Numbered from the stretch's first letter, positions 15,690 through 26,445 are shown. The stretch is 53,781 bases of DNA from an uncultured Clostridia bacterium (GCA_947629765.1 CANREW010000005.1:1-53781), one strand, 5' to 3'. Numbers and translations: made by a program. Notes: generated from the letters alone by a model not told the origin.

Positions 15690-16235
15690 TTATAATATAT
15701 CTTTCACATTTCTCATAAATATTACATTTTCAACAATATCTATAACTGCATATACTACCATCATAATTCCAATTGTTGTAATAATTGTTCCTGAATTCAT
15801 TATAACAAATAGGCCACACATAAGCATCACAATTGCTAAAATCAAACTATATATCCATATCTTTACTTTTAATGATCTTAATTCTAATGATAAATTCATT
15901 CTAATAAATGAACTATATATGATCCATATTCCTATAATGATTCTAAGTATAGAACTTATTGTATTACTATAAACTATAGTCACAATTCCTAATACACAGG
16001 TCATTAGCCCATATATTAAATCATAATTATAAAAATCATATTTTTCCTTTGTTAGAAAATAGTTAATTATTTTTAAAATTCCAATAGTAATAAAAATTAT
16101 ACCTAAAACATAAGATATTACCTTTATTGTTTCTTCTGGCTTCCATATTACTATTGCTCCAAGTATACCAAATACTAATGATTCTAGTATAGATATCCAT
16201 CCTGTCTTTTTCAATAATTGTTTAAGTCCTTCCAT
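15690..16235 (-). CDS. HdeD-like (DUF308) membrane protein
   Basis: A 181-residue integral membrane protein with about six hydrophobic segments in two similar halves. The first half starts SILESLVFGILGAIVIWKPEETIKVI, the typical DUF308/HdeD repeat. Members are linked to acid or stress resistance in enterobacteria; the role here is unknown. GGAGGG precedes ATG 16235. Confidence 0.82.
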   Translation of the reverse strand: MEGLKQLLKKTGWISILESLVFGILGAIVIWKPEETIKVISYVLGIIFITIGILKIINYFLTKEKYDFYNYDLIYGLMTCVLGIVTIVYSNTISSILRIIIGIWIIYSSFIRMNLSLELRSLKVKIWIYSLILAIVMLMCGLFVIMNSGTIITTIGIMMVVYAVIDIVENVIFMRNVKDIL

Positions 16236-16445
16236 TACTACATTTCCCTCCTATCTTTATTAATTTTTTATATTATATATTATAAAAATAAGCTTATTAT
16301 TAACAAATAATTAATTGTTTGTTCTATTTTTCAATATCGTCTTCTACCTCATCTTTTTTCTTTTCTTCACCAGTTGAAAAAGCTGATTGCATCATTCTAA
16401 ATATCTCACCTTGTTCTTATGTTTTTTAATCTTTTCATTAAAATT
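16236..16445. other. intergenic stretch with a possible gene remnant
   Basis: It contains a 23-codon minus-strand frame (16395-16324) reading MMQSAFSTGEEKKKDEVE..., with in-frame codons extending a little upstream but no ribosome binding site. The charged tail looks like the C-terminus of a lost gene. Otherwise AT-rich. Confidence 0.35.
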
Positions 16446-17957
16446 CTAATTATTTACACCGTGTGTAATCATAGGAGTACTTGAATTTATGCTACTAAAT
16501 GTGTATCCATTCTTTAATCCATAATCTATTATATCACTAAGAGCATTTAATGTTTTAGTGTTTCCACTAAAGTCATGCATTAATACCATATTTGCTCTAT
16601 TATGTTTTAGCCCCTTAGTAACATTATTGTATACATCTTGTGATGTTTTTGCACCGCCAGCATCACCAGAAGAAACATTCCAGTCAAAATATTTGAATCC
16701 TCTTGCTACTACCTCTTTTGTAAGTACTGTCATAATTCCTTTGCAGTAGTTTCTACTTACTGTATTAGAGCTTCCTCCTGGAAATCTAGTATATATACTA
16801 GTATATCCCGTAGTCTTTTTTATTTTTTCTTGAAGTTTTGTTATATTTTGCATATAAGTATCTACTGATTGATATATTGCTTTATACTCATGTGAATAAC
16901 CGTGTATTCCAATTGTATGTCCTTCATCAAATTCTCTCTTAACTAATTTTTCATTTGTTGAACTATAATTTAATATAAAGAATGTGGCTTTAACACCTTT
17001 TGCTTTTAAAATGTCTAGAATTTTTGGCGTAATTGATGAAGATGGTCCATCATCAAATGTTAAATATATAACTCCTTTTTCGCTACCTGCATTCGTATTT
17101 ACACTAGGTTTACTTCCATCATAAACAACTACCGTTCTAGTTTTCTTTGCTTCATTTTCGCTATTATCCTTAACTGTATAAGTAATTGTATAGCTTCCTG
17201 ATTTAGATGTATCAGCTTTTCCACTAGTTTGAATTTTATCTGTTAAATCTCCATCAATTTCGTCAGTTGCAGTTGCTCCTTGTTCTGTATATTTTTCATT
17301 TAATTTGATATATACAGTAGACCCGCCTTTTAATTTTATTGTAGGCGCTACTTTATCTATTAATTTAACTGTCCTTTCAGCATATCCAATATTATGAGAA
17401 CTGTCTTCTACCGTATAAATTAACTTATATTCTGTATTGCTAACTTCTTCTTTTGTAACTGTAACCGTTTCTTGCAAATCCTCATTAGAATTGTCTGTAA
17501 CAGTGTATCCTGCTTCTTTATATTCTTGATTATATGATATTTCTTCTGTTTCATTTCCTGTAAGTGTAATTATTGGTGCAGTAGTATCCACTATTTCAAC
17601 TGTCTGCTCCTTAGTATAATTACCTAATATAGTTGGAACTATATATTTTACTTTATAGTTTCCAACTTTATTAAAATTAACTTCTCCTTCTGTTTTCACT
17701 TTATCACTAACATCCATAAAATGATATTTAACAATAACTTGATCTAATTTTTCATTTACACCTACTTCATAGCTTATATTATCTTTTGTTTGAACAATAG
17801 GTTTTTCTACCACAAAAGTTATAGCTATTGCTAAAACAAAAATAATTGATGCAACTAACATACCAATTTTTGCCCAATTAAATTTTTTAATTTTATACAC
17901 TATAATTAAAGCAATCATAATTGATACATATAAAATTGTTTCTACTAAATACAACAT
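16446..17957 (-). CDS. polysaccharide deacetylase with Ig-like (DUF5011) repeats
   Basis: A 503-residue surface enzyme, probably removing N-acetyl groups from peptidoglycan or a related polymer. Residues 1-50 hold two membrane segments. Residues of about 60-280 carry three cadherin/Ig-like repeats; the last two have the DUF5011 phrases APIITLTGNETEEI and APTIKLKGGSTVYI. Residues of about 295-490 are the NodB domain with the metal/catalytic motifs TFDDGPSS, HGYSHEYK, RFPGGSS and LMHDF, all apparently intact. No cysteine lipobox is seen, so it is anchored by its helices. An AAGAGG-type site lies before ATG 17957. Confidence 0.9.
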   Translation of the reverse strand: MLYLVETILYVSIMIALIIVYKIKKFNWAKIGMLVASIIFVLAIAITFVVEKPIVQTKDNISYEVGVNEKLDQVIVKYHFMDVSDKVKTEGEVNFNKVGNYKVKYIVPTILGNYTKEQTVEIVDTTAPIITLTGNETEEISYNQEYKEAGYTVTDNSNEDLQETVTVTKEEVSNTEYKLIYTVEDSSHNIGYAERTVKLIDKVAPTIKLKGGSTVYIKLNEKYTEQGATATDEIDGDLTDKIQTSGKADTSKSGSYTITYTVKDNSENEAKKTRTVVVYDGSKPSVNTNAGSEKGVIYLTFDDGPSSSITPKILDILKAKGVKATFFILNYSSTNEKLVKREFDEGHTIGIHGYSHEYKAIYQSVDTYMQNITKLQEKIKKTTGYTSIYTRFPGGSSNTVSRNYCKGIMTVLTKEVVARGFKYFDWNVSSGDAGGAKTSQDVYNNVTKGLKHNRANMVLMHDFSGNTKTLNALSDIIDYGLKNGYTFSSINSSTPMITHGVNN

Positions 17958-17994
17958 TTTTATTTCCTCTTTTATTAAATATCTTTATATAAAA

Positions 17995-19045
17995 TTACAT
18001 TTTCATAATTTCTTCTTTAAGTACACTAACTATTTTCTCTTGTTCTACTTTTTTAATAATTTGCCCTTTCTTAAATAAAAGTCCTTCTTTAATTCCTCCT
18101 GCAATTCCTATGTCAGCATTTTTTGCTTCCCCCGGTCCATTTACTGCACATCCCATTACTGCAACTGTAATATCTTTATCTATACCTTGCAAAAATTCTT
18201 CTACTTCTTTTGCAATCGAAATTAAATCAATTTGGGTTCTGCCACAAGTAGGACAAGATATAAACTTAGGAGATTTATTATATAAATTGCAATCTTTTAA
18301 TATTTCTTTTGCAACTTTTATCTCTTCTACTGGATTGTCTGACAAAGATACTCTCATTGTATCTCCTATTCCCTGCCTTAGCAAAGTTCCAAGTCCTATA
18401 CTTGATTTTATCGTTCCACTAAATGCTGTCCCTGCCTCAGTAATTCCTAAATGCAAAGGATAATCAAATGCTTTGCTTGCTTCTTCATAAGCTGCTATAC
18501 ATAAGTCTAAATCTGATGCTTTTAGTGAAAGACATATATCATAAAAATTTAATTTTTCTAATATTTCTATATGTCTTCTTGCACTTTCGACCATTCCTTT
18601 GGCTGTTGGTCTACCATCTACTAATAAGTCTTTTTCGAGTGATCCACCATTTACGCCTATTCGTATTGGTATTTTATGTATCTTGCAGGATTCTACAATT
18701 TTTTTCACTCGATTTTCGTCTCCGATATTTCCTGGGTTTATACGTATCTTATCTACTCCACTTTCAATTGTTTCTAATGCTATTTTATAGTCAAAATGTA
18801 TATCTGCAACAATTGGAATATGTATTCTTTTCTTTATCTCTTTTATTGCTTTTGCATCTTCTATATCTAGACAAGCAACCCTTACCATTTCACATCCTGC
18901 ATTTTCTAATTCTAATATTTGACTTACTGTCGCCCCGTATGTCTTTTGTCTTTGTGTTTGTCATAGATTGTATAACTACTTTATTCTGCCCGCCTATTTG
19001 CAAATCTCTTACCATTATTTTTCTAGTTTCAAATCTTTTACTCAT
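17995..19045 (-). CDS. ispG: 4-hydroxy-3-methylbut-2-enyl diphosphate synthase, with one CGGG recoding site
   Basis: An Fe-S enzyme of the MEP isoprenoid pathway. The open frame at 18888 is N-terminally short. Reading CGGG as Gly37 connects it to a proper start at 19045 (36 codons before, 312 after) for 349 residues, a normal short IspG. The joined start reads [12 protein letters not shown]... then [19 protein letters not shown], matching the family's VQSMTNT and ATV-QI motifs. Fe-S cysteines are visible in SCPTCGRTQ and [10 protein letters not shown]. IspG is usually essential when the MEP pathway is the only isoprenoid route, so an efficient bypass would be needed. Two ordinary Gly codons GGC GGG occur upstream without an inserted C. 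Confidence 0.92.
18934..18937 (-). other. CGGG recoding site (IspG Gly37)
   Basis: The coding strand reads ATA then CGGG then GCG. Four-base reading gives KTKDIGATVSQ. It is the only example with GGG as the glycine word. Confidence 0.83.
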
Positions 19046-19061
19046 ATAACAGATTTTCTCC

Positions 19062-20585
19062 TTATATTGCTTGTCCCTCTGATATTACATCTTTATTTTG
19101 TTCTTCTTTATCTTTTGTTTGTTGTAATATACTATCACATGCTGCTTCTAGAATTATAGGAGTTGCTACTTCATCTTTAGTATATAAAGTTTTATGTTTT
19201 GCAGCAATATCTGATTCTATAGCTTTTATATCAATATTTGCTCTGTCTATATTATCTGGCATAAAATCATCCAGTTCTTTTATATATCCTAATTGCGTTC
19301 CTTCTAAACTTTCTAGCATTTCTTGATACTCCTTAGGTATCTTAATGCCTTCAGCTGATAGACGCTCAAATAATATAGGTAATCCTTTCATATTCTTCCC
19401 AAATGCTGAACCGATTACAGTATCTATAGTTGGATTACAATTACTAAAAACTCTTAATTGTTCTATTATATCTTTTTTTTGCTCTTTATTAGAAATTAGT
19501 CCATTTCTTTTTATTAATCCTAATATAGAGACTGCTTTATTTATAGCTTCTAACATTTTTTCATCTGATGAATATTCAGTATATGAATGAGCTGCAAAGG
19601 TAAGTCCTTCTTTTGTCATTATATCTTTATATTGTTCGTCTGATTTAGAATCTGACCAAGACCACATTCCCATGTCTTCATATTTGTATCCTAAATTTGA
19701 AAGTAAAGTATTTGCATATCCTGTTACATTTGGTCCTTCATATTCTATGATACTTGCTTCCGGACAAGATTTTCTTGCTTTTTCTATTTCTCCTTTTGGA
19801 CATAATATCCAAGTGCCACTTGATAAATCTACTCCACCTTTTGTAAATGTATCTGCTGCTGATGCTTCTTTTATCTGTGATCTTGGTATATCGTCGAAAG
19901 GAACTAAAATTGCATATTTGCAATCATCCCATTGTCCATAGGCATGTGATGATACTTCTCCATTTACTGAGAAGTGAACAGTATCCCTTTCTACTGCGTA
20001 AGAATAGCTATATTCTTCTCCATTTAAAGTAACTTTATCTGCTCTTGTAGCCTGTGCTTCCTTTGTTGATTGGAGTCTTGAATCTTTAGGAAGGTAATTT
20101 CCTTTATGTACTAAAATAAAATCTTGTGTTCCTTCATAGCCTTCATCTTTAGATATATTAACTATATGCTTGTCTTCTTCGTTTAATACAATTCTTTCGC
20201 CTCTACTTTTCAAAAATTCAGTTGCGCTTTTAAAGTCAAGTCCCATATCTTCAAGTGTTGTAATTTTCTCTTCTGCTTCATATTCTCTTTCTAATTCAGA
20301 TTGTTTAAAACTTCTATCTTGTTTCTTTTTTGATAATTGAGTTCTAAGCTCTCCCACTATTTCTTCATTCTTGCTTTCTTCTATTTTTTGATTAAAATAT
20401 TCTTTATATGCTTTTCTTTGTGTAATATGTTTTTGTATCCAGTTAAAACTTCTATATGGTATTAATTGTGTTTTACTTTCTAATTCTTCTATTTGTTTTT
20501 GCAAAGCTTCTAATTCTTCTTCGGTTGGTATTTGTAACTTTTTTTCTCTTTCTCTTCTTTTAATTTCTTTTATTTCTCTTAACAT
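19062..20585 (-). CDS. large unknown protein, coiled coil plus mixed domain
   Basis: A 507-residue protein I do not recognise. Residues 1-120 are a highly charged helical/coiled-coil region, followed by an alpha/beta-looking part rich in aromatic residues (HFSVNGEVSSHAYGQWDD, WILCPKGEIEKA) and a mainly helical C-terminus. No signal peptide or membrane helix is present. AAGGAG precedes ATG 20585. It follows the small 20590-21021 gene by only 4 bp, so the two are co-transcribed; ispG begins 17 bp downstream. The context gives no function. Confidence 0.8.
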   Translation of the reverse strand: MLREIKEIKRREREKKLQIPTEEELEALQKQIEELESKTQLIPYRSFNWIQKHITQRKAYKEYFNQKIEESKNEEIVGELRTQLSKKKQDRSFKQSELEREYEAEEKITTLEDMGLDFKSATEFLKSRGERIVLNEEDKHIVNISKDEGYEGTQDFILVHKGNYLPKDSRLQSTKEAQATRADKVTLNGEEYSYSYAVERDTVHFSVNGEVSSHAYGQWDDCKYAILVPFDDIPRSQIKEASAADTFTKGGVDLSSGTWILCPKGEIEKARKSCPEASIIEYEGPNVTGYANTLLSNLGYKYEDMGMWSWSDSKSDEQYKDIMTKEGLTFAAHSYTEYSSDEKMLEAINKAVSILGLIKRNGLISNKEQKKDIIEQLRVFSNCNPTIDTVIGSAFGKNMKGLPILFERLSAEGIKIPKEYQEMLESLEGTQLGYIKELDDFMPDNIDRANIDIKAIESDIAAKHKTLYTKDEVATPIILEAACDSILQQTKDKEEQNKDVISEGQAI

Positions 20586-20589
20586 ATTT

Positions 20590-21021
20590 CTACTCCTTCA
20601 TTATACATTTTACATTAATGTTATATATTCCTTCAATTCCCAATGGTTTTTTTATTAAAATTCCATATTTTTCATAACATTTAATATCTTCATGTTCATA
20701 TTGTATAATGCTTTCATATATTTTTTCTAATATGTAGTTTTCATCTGTAAATTTTAAGTTCTTATATGGATTATCTAGGTCTCCTAGAGGAGCTATATCT
20801 TTAATTTTAGGTATTTTATCTAAGGTTATATTTTGCTTTTTTATATATATTTTAAAGAATAGGTCATAAAATTGTGGCACATAAAATATAATTGATATCT
20901 CGTCTTCTAGTATTTTCTGTTCTTCAATATAGTATTTATTTTTACATACTGTTTTTGCAAAATCGTCAAATGCCTCTTTTAAAATATTTAATAGTTTTTC
21001 TTCTTTTGTATCTTCTTTCAT
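20590..21021 (-). CDS. unknown 143-residue cytosolic protein
   Basis: A small acidic protein with a helical N-terminus and a central beta-like stretch (ISIIFYVPQFYDLFFKIYIKK). There is no known motif, signal peptide or membrane span. It lies immediately upstream of the 507-residue unknown protein and 26 bp after the LTA-synthase-like gene when that is read through its recoding site. AAAGGAGA precedes the start. Confidence 0.75.
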   Translation of the reverse strand: MKEDTKEEKLLNILKEAFDDFAKTVCKNKYYIEEQKILEDEISIIFYVPQFYDLFFKIYIKKQNITLDKIPKIKDIAPLGDLDNPYKNLKFTDENYILEKIYESIIQYEHEDIKCYEKYGILIKKPLGIEGIYNINVKCIMKE

Positions 21022-21047
21022 TTTTCTCCTTTTCTATAAATCTATTT

Positions 21048-23037
21048 TTAATTGATTTTCCAGTTCATTCTATTCCAAAGTACTCTATAGAAATCATTTT
21101 CAAGTATAAGTTTTGATATCTGATACTTATTGTATATCAATGAATTAATTTTTTCAATATATTCATTAATATTAAAATCTTTTTCTAATTCTTCTGATGG
21201 TTCAAATTTTTTTGTTATGCTTGAATATCTACCGTTTGTCAGTTATAAAGTTTCTGTTTGAATATATAACAAGTGGAGAAGATTCCGAAAGTAAATCTCT
21301 TCCCATGAGAAGTCTTGAATCAAACTCTACTCCAAATAAATTTAGCATTGTAGGTAATATATCTAGACTACTTCCTAATTTATCTACTTTAACAGGTTCT
21401 GTCATTTCACTATTCCATATTAATGCCGTAGAGTGATGCTTTTCAAATGTATCATCTCTTTCAAAATCTGATAGTTCGTTTATTTCGTCTAATGTTAACC
21501 CATAAGGGTAATGGTCGCCACTAATTAATATTACAGTATTTTCTAGCTCTCCTGTTTCCTCTAATCTTTCTATTAAAAGTTTAACTGCTCTATCTAGTTC
21601 TAATTGTGCTGCTAGATATCCTTTTGCTTTTGATGAATATTCTAAATCTTTTACAATATCCCAATTTTTATTTACAATGGTATTTCCATTTCGTGTATAA
21701 TTTAGGTGTCCACTTACAGTCATGTAGTAAGTTATAAAATTTCCACCATCTTGTTTTAAATAATCACTTGTTGTAACATCTATCATATCTATATCACTAC
21801 TTGGCCAATTTTTCAAATTCATTCTTTTTTCTAGCCCTGTACCTTTTGCTAAATATGAGTTATATCCCATAGCTTTTATATATTTATCTCTGCTATAGTA
21901 TGTAGCTGTATGGTCGTGATAGGCCTGTGAAGAATATCCTTGTTTTTCAAATATATTAGCATAAGAATATGGCATGTAGTTTGTTTCTAGCTCCTTTAAA
22001 CTCCACACACCCTCTTTTGGAATCAATGATGTATCTGTCATATATTCTCCATCTGCTGTACTTACAGGGAATAATGGAGTATAGAAATTATCAAACTGAA
22101 AGCCCTCTGAATATAGTTTATACAAAGTTGGTGTGATTTCTTCATCAATTGCTAAATCTGTAAATGCCTCTGCAACAAATACGACTAAATTTTTCCCTTC
22201 AAACATTCCTGTATATTCATTTTTATTACTTGGAGATGCATTTTTCATATATTCATAAATAGTTTTTATTTTACTATTCTTTTCATTTTCTATTAAATTA
22301 TCCCAATTAATATCTAATTCATTATATTCTACTATTTCTTCAAGTTTAGGAGTTTCATCCTCTGAATCACTATCTTCTACATCTAAATTTACAACCTCTG
22401 ATATATCTTCTTCAAACCCAAAGAATAATCTTTGCAAATCTAGTCTCATTGTGGTCATTATTCCCATTTTATTTGCTGAAAGTGTTGGAGAATTTACTTT
22501 ACTATATAGATTTTTGACTGAATATAAATCATTAGAACTTAAAAATGATAAGCAAAGTAAGGCAATAATTTGTGCAATTATTCCGATTACAAGCACTATT
22601 AATCTTGCCTTTAAATCTATTTTTTCAAAGTCTAATACTTTAAATTTATGAAGTAGAATTAATACTATAAGTGGAAGTACCATAAGTAGTATTATATACC
22701 AGTTATTTAAAGCTACTTCAAATATTGTATTTGCAAATTGCCATATCTGTCCACCAGCATTTGCTGCTGAATAGAAAGATATTATTGCTTGATATATGTT
22801 ATAGTAAATAAGTTGTGCTATAAATATTGAAATGATAATGAGCGTAATAAAATAAGTAGCAAATATATCCCATTTCCTACTTATTGTACTTATTAAGTAT
22901 AAAACTACTGCAATTGGAATAGAAAATAATATTACATAACCTATATTTGTAATTTCATTAAATATGTTTGCTGAAAATATTACTTCTTCGTAAACTATTA
23001 ATAATATTAAAAATATTAGACTCTTAAATTTTTTCAT
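21048..23037 (-). CDS. lipoteichoic-acid-synthase-like sulfatase-fold protein, with one CGGT recoding site next to a stop
   Basis: A membrane enzyme that probably transfers phosphoglycerol or another phospho-alcohol to a surface glycan. About five N-terminal membrane helices (residues 1-170) precede an alkaline-phosphatase-fold domain with the nucleophile region STADGEYMTDTSL, YHDHTATYYSRD, SGDHYPYG and HHSTALIWNSEM. In the zero frame it ends at residue 602, where CGG is followed at once by TAG. Reading CGGT as Gly602 continues for 60 codons to a stop at 21048 (662 residues), with a coherent tail FITDKGRYSSITKKFEPSEE. LtaS-family proteins usually carry such a tail. A conserved repeat element lies upstream of the start. 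Confidence 0.88.
21231..21234 (-). other. CGGT recoding site (LTA-synthase-like Gly602), overlapping a stop
   Basis: The coding strand reads AAA then CGGT then AGA. In the zero frame the words are CGG TAG, so failure to recode ends translation immediately. Four-base reading adds 61 residues in an open, protein-like frame. Confidence 0.78.
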
Positions 23038-23075
23038 TTTATTTTCCTATCTTTACTACAGATATATATAAAGTA

Positions 23076-23221
23076 GCCAAACGCAGGGGTTTTATATTTA
23101 GAAGAAATTGAAGACCCCCGAAAAACTTCGTAGGCGTTTCCCGCGTGGGTTCAATTTATAATAAATATAAAATCCCCGACGAGATTTGGCGAACTGTGTT
23201 CTCTAAGCTGTGAATTGTAAC
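23076..23221 (+). repeat. conserved palindromic element, copy 1
   Basis: The core 23076-23190 begins GCCAAACGC and ends GATTTGGC. A 15-bp stem (GGGGTTTTATATTTA with TAAATATAAAATCCCC) encloses an inner stem (AAATTGAA/TTCAATTT) and a conserved loop with ACTTCGTAGGCG and CCCGCGTGGG. A right terminal repeat GCTGTGAATTGTAAC ends at 23221; the left terminal repeat is missing. It occupies most of the gap between the LTA-synthase-like and DUF362 genes. Confidence 0.85.
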
Positions 23222-23244
23222 TACTCTTTCTCTTAATCTCATTC

Positions 23245-24123
23245 TTAAACTTCAATTAATTCATATTCTTTGTTTCCAATGCCTAAATCATACGCTGCAT
23301 CTATTGTATGTGTTCCATGTCTTGAGTTTATTCTTTCTAATAAATGATCTCTTCCTGGATCATCAGATTCTTTTACTAAATCAATGCAAGCTTGGTCTAT
23401 TGCAACAGGATCCAAAGAGGCTAAAATTCCAATATCTTTCATGCAAGGATCTTCTGCTACATTACAGCAATCACAGTCTACTGACATATTACACATAACA
23501 TTTATATATGCTATATTCTCTCCAAAATGTTTTACAACTGATGAAGCAGCATCAGCCATTGCCTCTAAGAATTTTATTTGATCTGTTTTAAACATATCTC
23601 CATAAGAACCATTTTCTGCTCCTGCACAATGAATATATCTTTTTCCTTTACCTGATGCAACTCCTATTGATAATTGTTTTAATGCTCCTCCAAATCCACC
23701 CATTGGATGACCTTTAAAATGTGAAAGAACTAACATTGAATCATAATTTTTTAAATTTTTACCAACATAGTTTTTCTTGATAACTTTTCCATCCGGTATT
23801 TCTAGAACATCATCTGGTCCTTCTGCATCCATAATATCTACTGTAAAATACTTAGACCATTCGTGGCTTTCCATTAATTTTAAATGCTTTTCTGTTGTGT
23901 CTCTTGCTCCATCGTATGCAGTATTGCACTCAACTACTGTTCCATTAAGATACTCTACCATAGGTTTTACAAATTGAGGACGAAGGTAGTTTTGGTTTCC
24001 TTCCTCACCAGAATGAAGTTTTATAGCGATTTTTCCTGGTAAATTTTTATCTAGCATTTTAAACATCTTTACTACACTTTCTGGCGTAAGCTCTCTTGTA
24101 AAATACACTTTAGACTTTGACAT
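23245..24123 (-). CDS. DUF362 domain protein
   Basis: A 292-residue cytosolic protein of the DUF362 family, often found with iron-sulfur proteins but without an established reaction. Typical phrases are GKIAIKLHSGEEGN, VVECNTAYDGARDTTE, LSHFKGHPMGGFGGALKQLSIG and SLDPVAIDQACIDLV. A cysteine cluster (MSVDCDCCNVAEDPC) near residue 215 could bind a metal or a cluster. It is the only gene between a repeat element and copA and has no clear operon partner. Confidence 0.85.
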   Translation of the reverse strand: MSKSKVYFTRELTPESVVKMFKMLDKNLPGKIAIKLHSGEEGNQNYLRPQFVKPMVEYLNGTVVECNTAYDGARDTTEKHLKLMESHEWSKYFTVDIMDAEGPDDVLEIPDGKVIKKNYVGKNLKNYDSMLVLSHFKGHPMGGFGGALKQLSIGVASGKGKRYIHCAGAENGSYGDMFKTDQIKFLEAMADAASSVVKHFGENIAYINVMCNMSVDCDCCNVAEDPCMKDIGILASLDPVAIDQACIDLVKESDDPGRDHLLERINSRHGTHTIDAAYDLGIGNKEYELIEV

Positions 24124-24207
24124 ATTTTATCAATCCTTTCTCTTATTAAATTCTACACTATTACTATATACAATATACATTTATAAATCAGTTTAGTCAA
24201 GTATTTT

Positions 24208-26418
24208 TTAAAATGTTTTAATTCTTCTTAATCTCAAAGCATTTAATATAACTGTTATACTGCTTAGTACCATGGCTAAACTTGCTATCATTGGGTTTAT
24301 AGATATGCCAAATGGTTTTAATATTCCTATTGCTATTGGTATCATTAAGAAGTTATAGAAAAATGCCCAGAATAGATTTTGTTTAATATTTCTCATTGTT
24401 TTTTTACTAATTTTTATTAAATTTATTATGCTCTCTAAATCAGACCTTGTAAGTATTACATCTGATGAATCCATTGCTATATCAGTTCCAGTATTTACAC
24501 TTACTCCAATATCTGCTGATGTTAAAGCTGGACTATCATTTATTCCGTCTCCACACATCATTACAAATTTATTTTCTTTCTTCAAATTCTTTACTGTTTC
24601 TGCTTTTTCAGTAGGCATAACATTTGCAATTACTTTTGTTATACCTATATCTTTTGCAATTATTGAGGCTGTTTCCTTATTATCTCCTGTTAGCATTATT
24701 GTTTCAATTTTATTTTTGCTTAAATATGAAATAACCTCTTTTGCATTTTCTCTTACAATATCGTTGATTCCAATAATTGCAGATATCTCTTTATCTGTTA
24801 CAACATATACTATGCTATTTCCACTCTCAGATAATTTTTTTTCATCTTCTAAATGGTTATTTTCTATATTATAATTTGCAAGTAATTTTGAATTTCCAAC
24901 TAATATTTCCTTATCTTCTACTTCTGCTTTTAATCCTAATCCTGATAAATTTTCAAAATTAGTAGTTTCTAATGGTTTTAAATTTTTTTCTTCTAAATAG
25001 TCTGTAAACGCTTTACTAATTGGATGAGTAGATTTTGTTTCTATACTTCCAACTATTTGTAATAATTTTTCTTCTTCTATATTGCTGTAATTTATAACTT
25101 TGGCAATTCTTAATTTTCCATAAGTCAATGTTCCTGTTTTATCAAATACTATTGTATCAACTTTCTCTGCATTTTCAAGTATCTCGCTTTTTTTAACAAG
25201 TATTCCATTTCCTGCACACAATCCTTCCGAAACAACTATTGCAAGTGGTGTTGCTAATCCTAAACTACAAGGACAAGCTACAACTAATACAGTGACAAAT
25301 GTTGTAAGTGCCGCATCTATTCCTTGGCCTAAAATTAAGTATGTAATAAATGTTAAAATTGCAATAATTATTACTACTGGCACAAATATTCCTGATACTT
25401 TGTCTGCTACTTTTGCGATTGGTGCTTTTGTTCCTGCTGCTTCTACAACTAATTTTACAATTTCTGATATTGTAGAATCTCTTCCAATTCTTTCTGCTTC
25501 ATATTCTATATATCCATCATAGTTTATACTTCCTGCAATAACTGCATCTCCTACTTCTCTTGAAACTGGCTTACTTTCTCCGGTTATAAACGACTCATCA
25601 AGATGGGCTTTTCCAAATATTATCTTACCGTCAACTGCTATCTTTTCTCCTGGTCTTGCTATAACTATATCTCCCTTTTTTATTTCGTCTAGCGTTACTT
25701 TTTTCTCTACTCCATCTACCTTTATAACTGCTGAATCTGGTGTTATTTTTACAAGCTCACCTATTGCCTCTTTTGTTTTATCTTTACTTATACCATCTAA
25801 ATATCTTCCAAGTTTTATAAAATATATAACTATTGCAGCTGATTCGAAGTATAAATTCATAACTTGATTATGATTTCCCTGAAATACCATATACATATTG
25901 TATAGGCTATATGATAAACTTGCTAAAACACCTATACCAACTAATGTATCCATATTGGGTGTTCTGTGAATTAAATTTTTATATCCATTTTTTAAAATAT
26001 CAAATCCATACCATAAGAAAGCTATTGTAAGTATGAGTAATGCTATCATGTAATTTGTACTATTTGTATGAGGATTTAAAAATTCTGGTACAGGCAGATT
26101 TATCATATGTCCCATTGAAATATACATAAGTAGAATTGCAAGTACAGTATAAATTATAAATTTAATTGTCTCTTTCTTGCTCTTTCCTTCAATCTTTATT
26201 TCTTTAAACTCACCTAGCGATTTAAAACCTGCTTGTTTTACAAATTCATTTAAGTCTTCTACATTTAAAATGCTATCATCATACTCGATGCTAGCATTTG
26301 CCATTACTAAATTAACTTGGGCCATCTTTATTCCTTTTTGCTTATTTAGGTACTTTTCTAATCCATTAGAACAAGCAGAACAGGTCATTCCGTCAATGGC
26401 TAAAATAATTTTTTTCAT
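24208..26418 (-). CDS. copA: copper-translocating P-type ATPase
   Basis: Exports Cu(I) across the cytoplasmic membrane. The order is an N-terminal heavy-metal-binding domain (GMTCSACS, residues 10-17), membrane helices, actuator motif TGES, the transmembrane metal motif ACPCSLGLA, the phosphorylation site DKTGTLT, the HP dipeptide in THPISKAF, and MCGDGINDSPAL. The 736-residue length is normal for a one-HMA CopA. It follows copZ by 27 bp and shares its promoter, forming a two-gene copper efflux operon. No regulator gene is in the window. Confidence 0.95.
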   Translation of the reverse strand: MKKIILAIDGMTCSACSNGLEKYLNKQKGIKMAQVNLVMANASIEYDDSILNVEDLNEFVKQAGFKSLGEFKEIKIEGKSKKETIKFIIYTVLAILLMYISMGHMINLPVPEFLNPHTNSTNYMIALLILTIAFLWYGFDILKNGYKNLIHRTPNMDTLVGIGVLASLSYSLYNMYMVFQGNHNQVMNLYFESAAIVIYFIKLGRYLDGISKDKTKEAIGELVKITPDSAVIKVDGVEKKVTLDEIKKGDIVIARPGEKIAVDGKIIFGKAHLDESFITGESKPVSREVGDAVIAGSINYDGYIEYEAERIGRDSTISEIVKLVVEAAGTKAPIAKVADKVSGIFVPVVIIIAILTFITYLILGQGIDAALTTFVTVLVVACPCSLGLATPLAIVVSEGLCAGNGILVKKSEILENAEKVDTIVFDKTGTLTYGKLRIAKVINYSNIEEEKLLQIVGSIETKSTHPISKAFTDYLEEKNLKPLETTNFENLSGLGLKAEVEDKEILVGNSKLLANYNIENNHLEDEKKLSESGNSIVYVVTDKEISAIIGINDIVRENAKEVISYLSKNKIETIMLTGDNKETASIIAKDIGITKVIANVMPTEKAETVKNLKKENKFVMMCGDGINDSPALTSADIGVSVNTGTDIAMDSSDVILTRSDLESIINLIKISKKTMRNIKQNLFWAFFYNFLMIPIAIGILKPFGISINPMIASLAMVLSSITVILNALRLRRIKTF

Positions 26419-26445
26419 TACACATATTCCTCATTTCTTATATGT

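Noticed and set aside
16324..16395. Small charged frame as a gene
   Set aside because: No ribosome binding site and only 23 codons; more likely a remnant, so listed only as part of the intergenic stretch.
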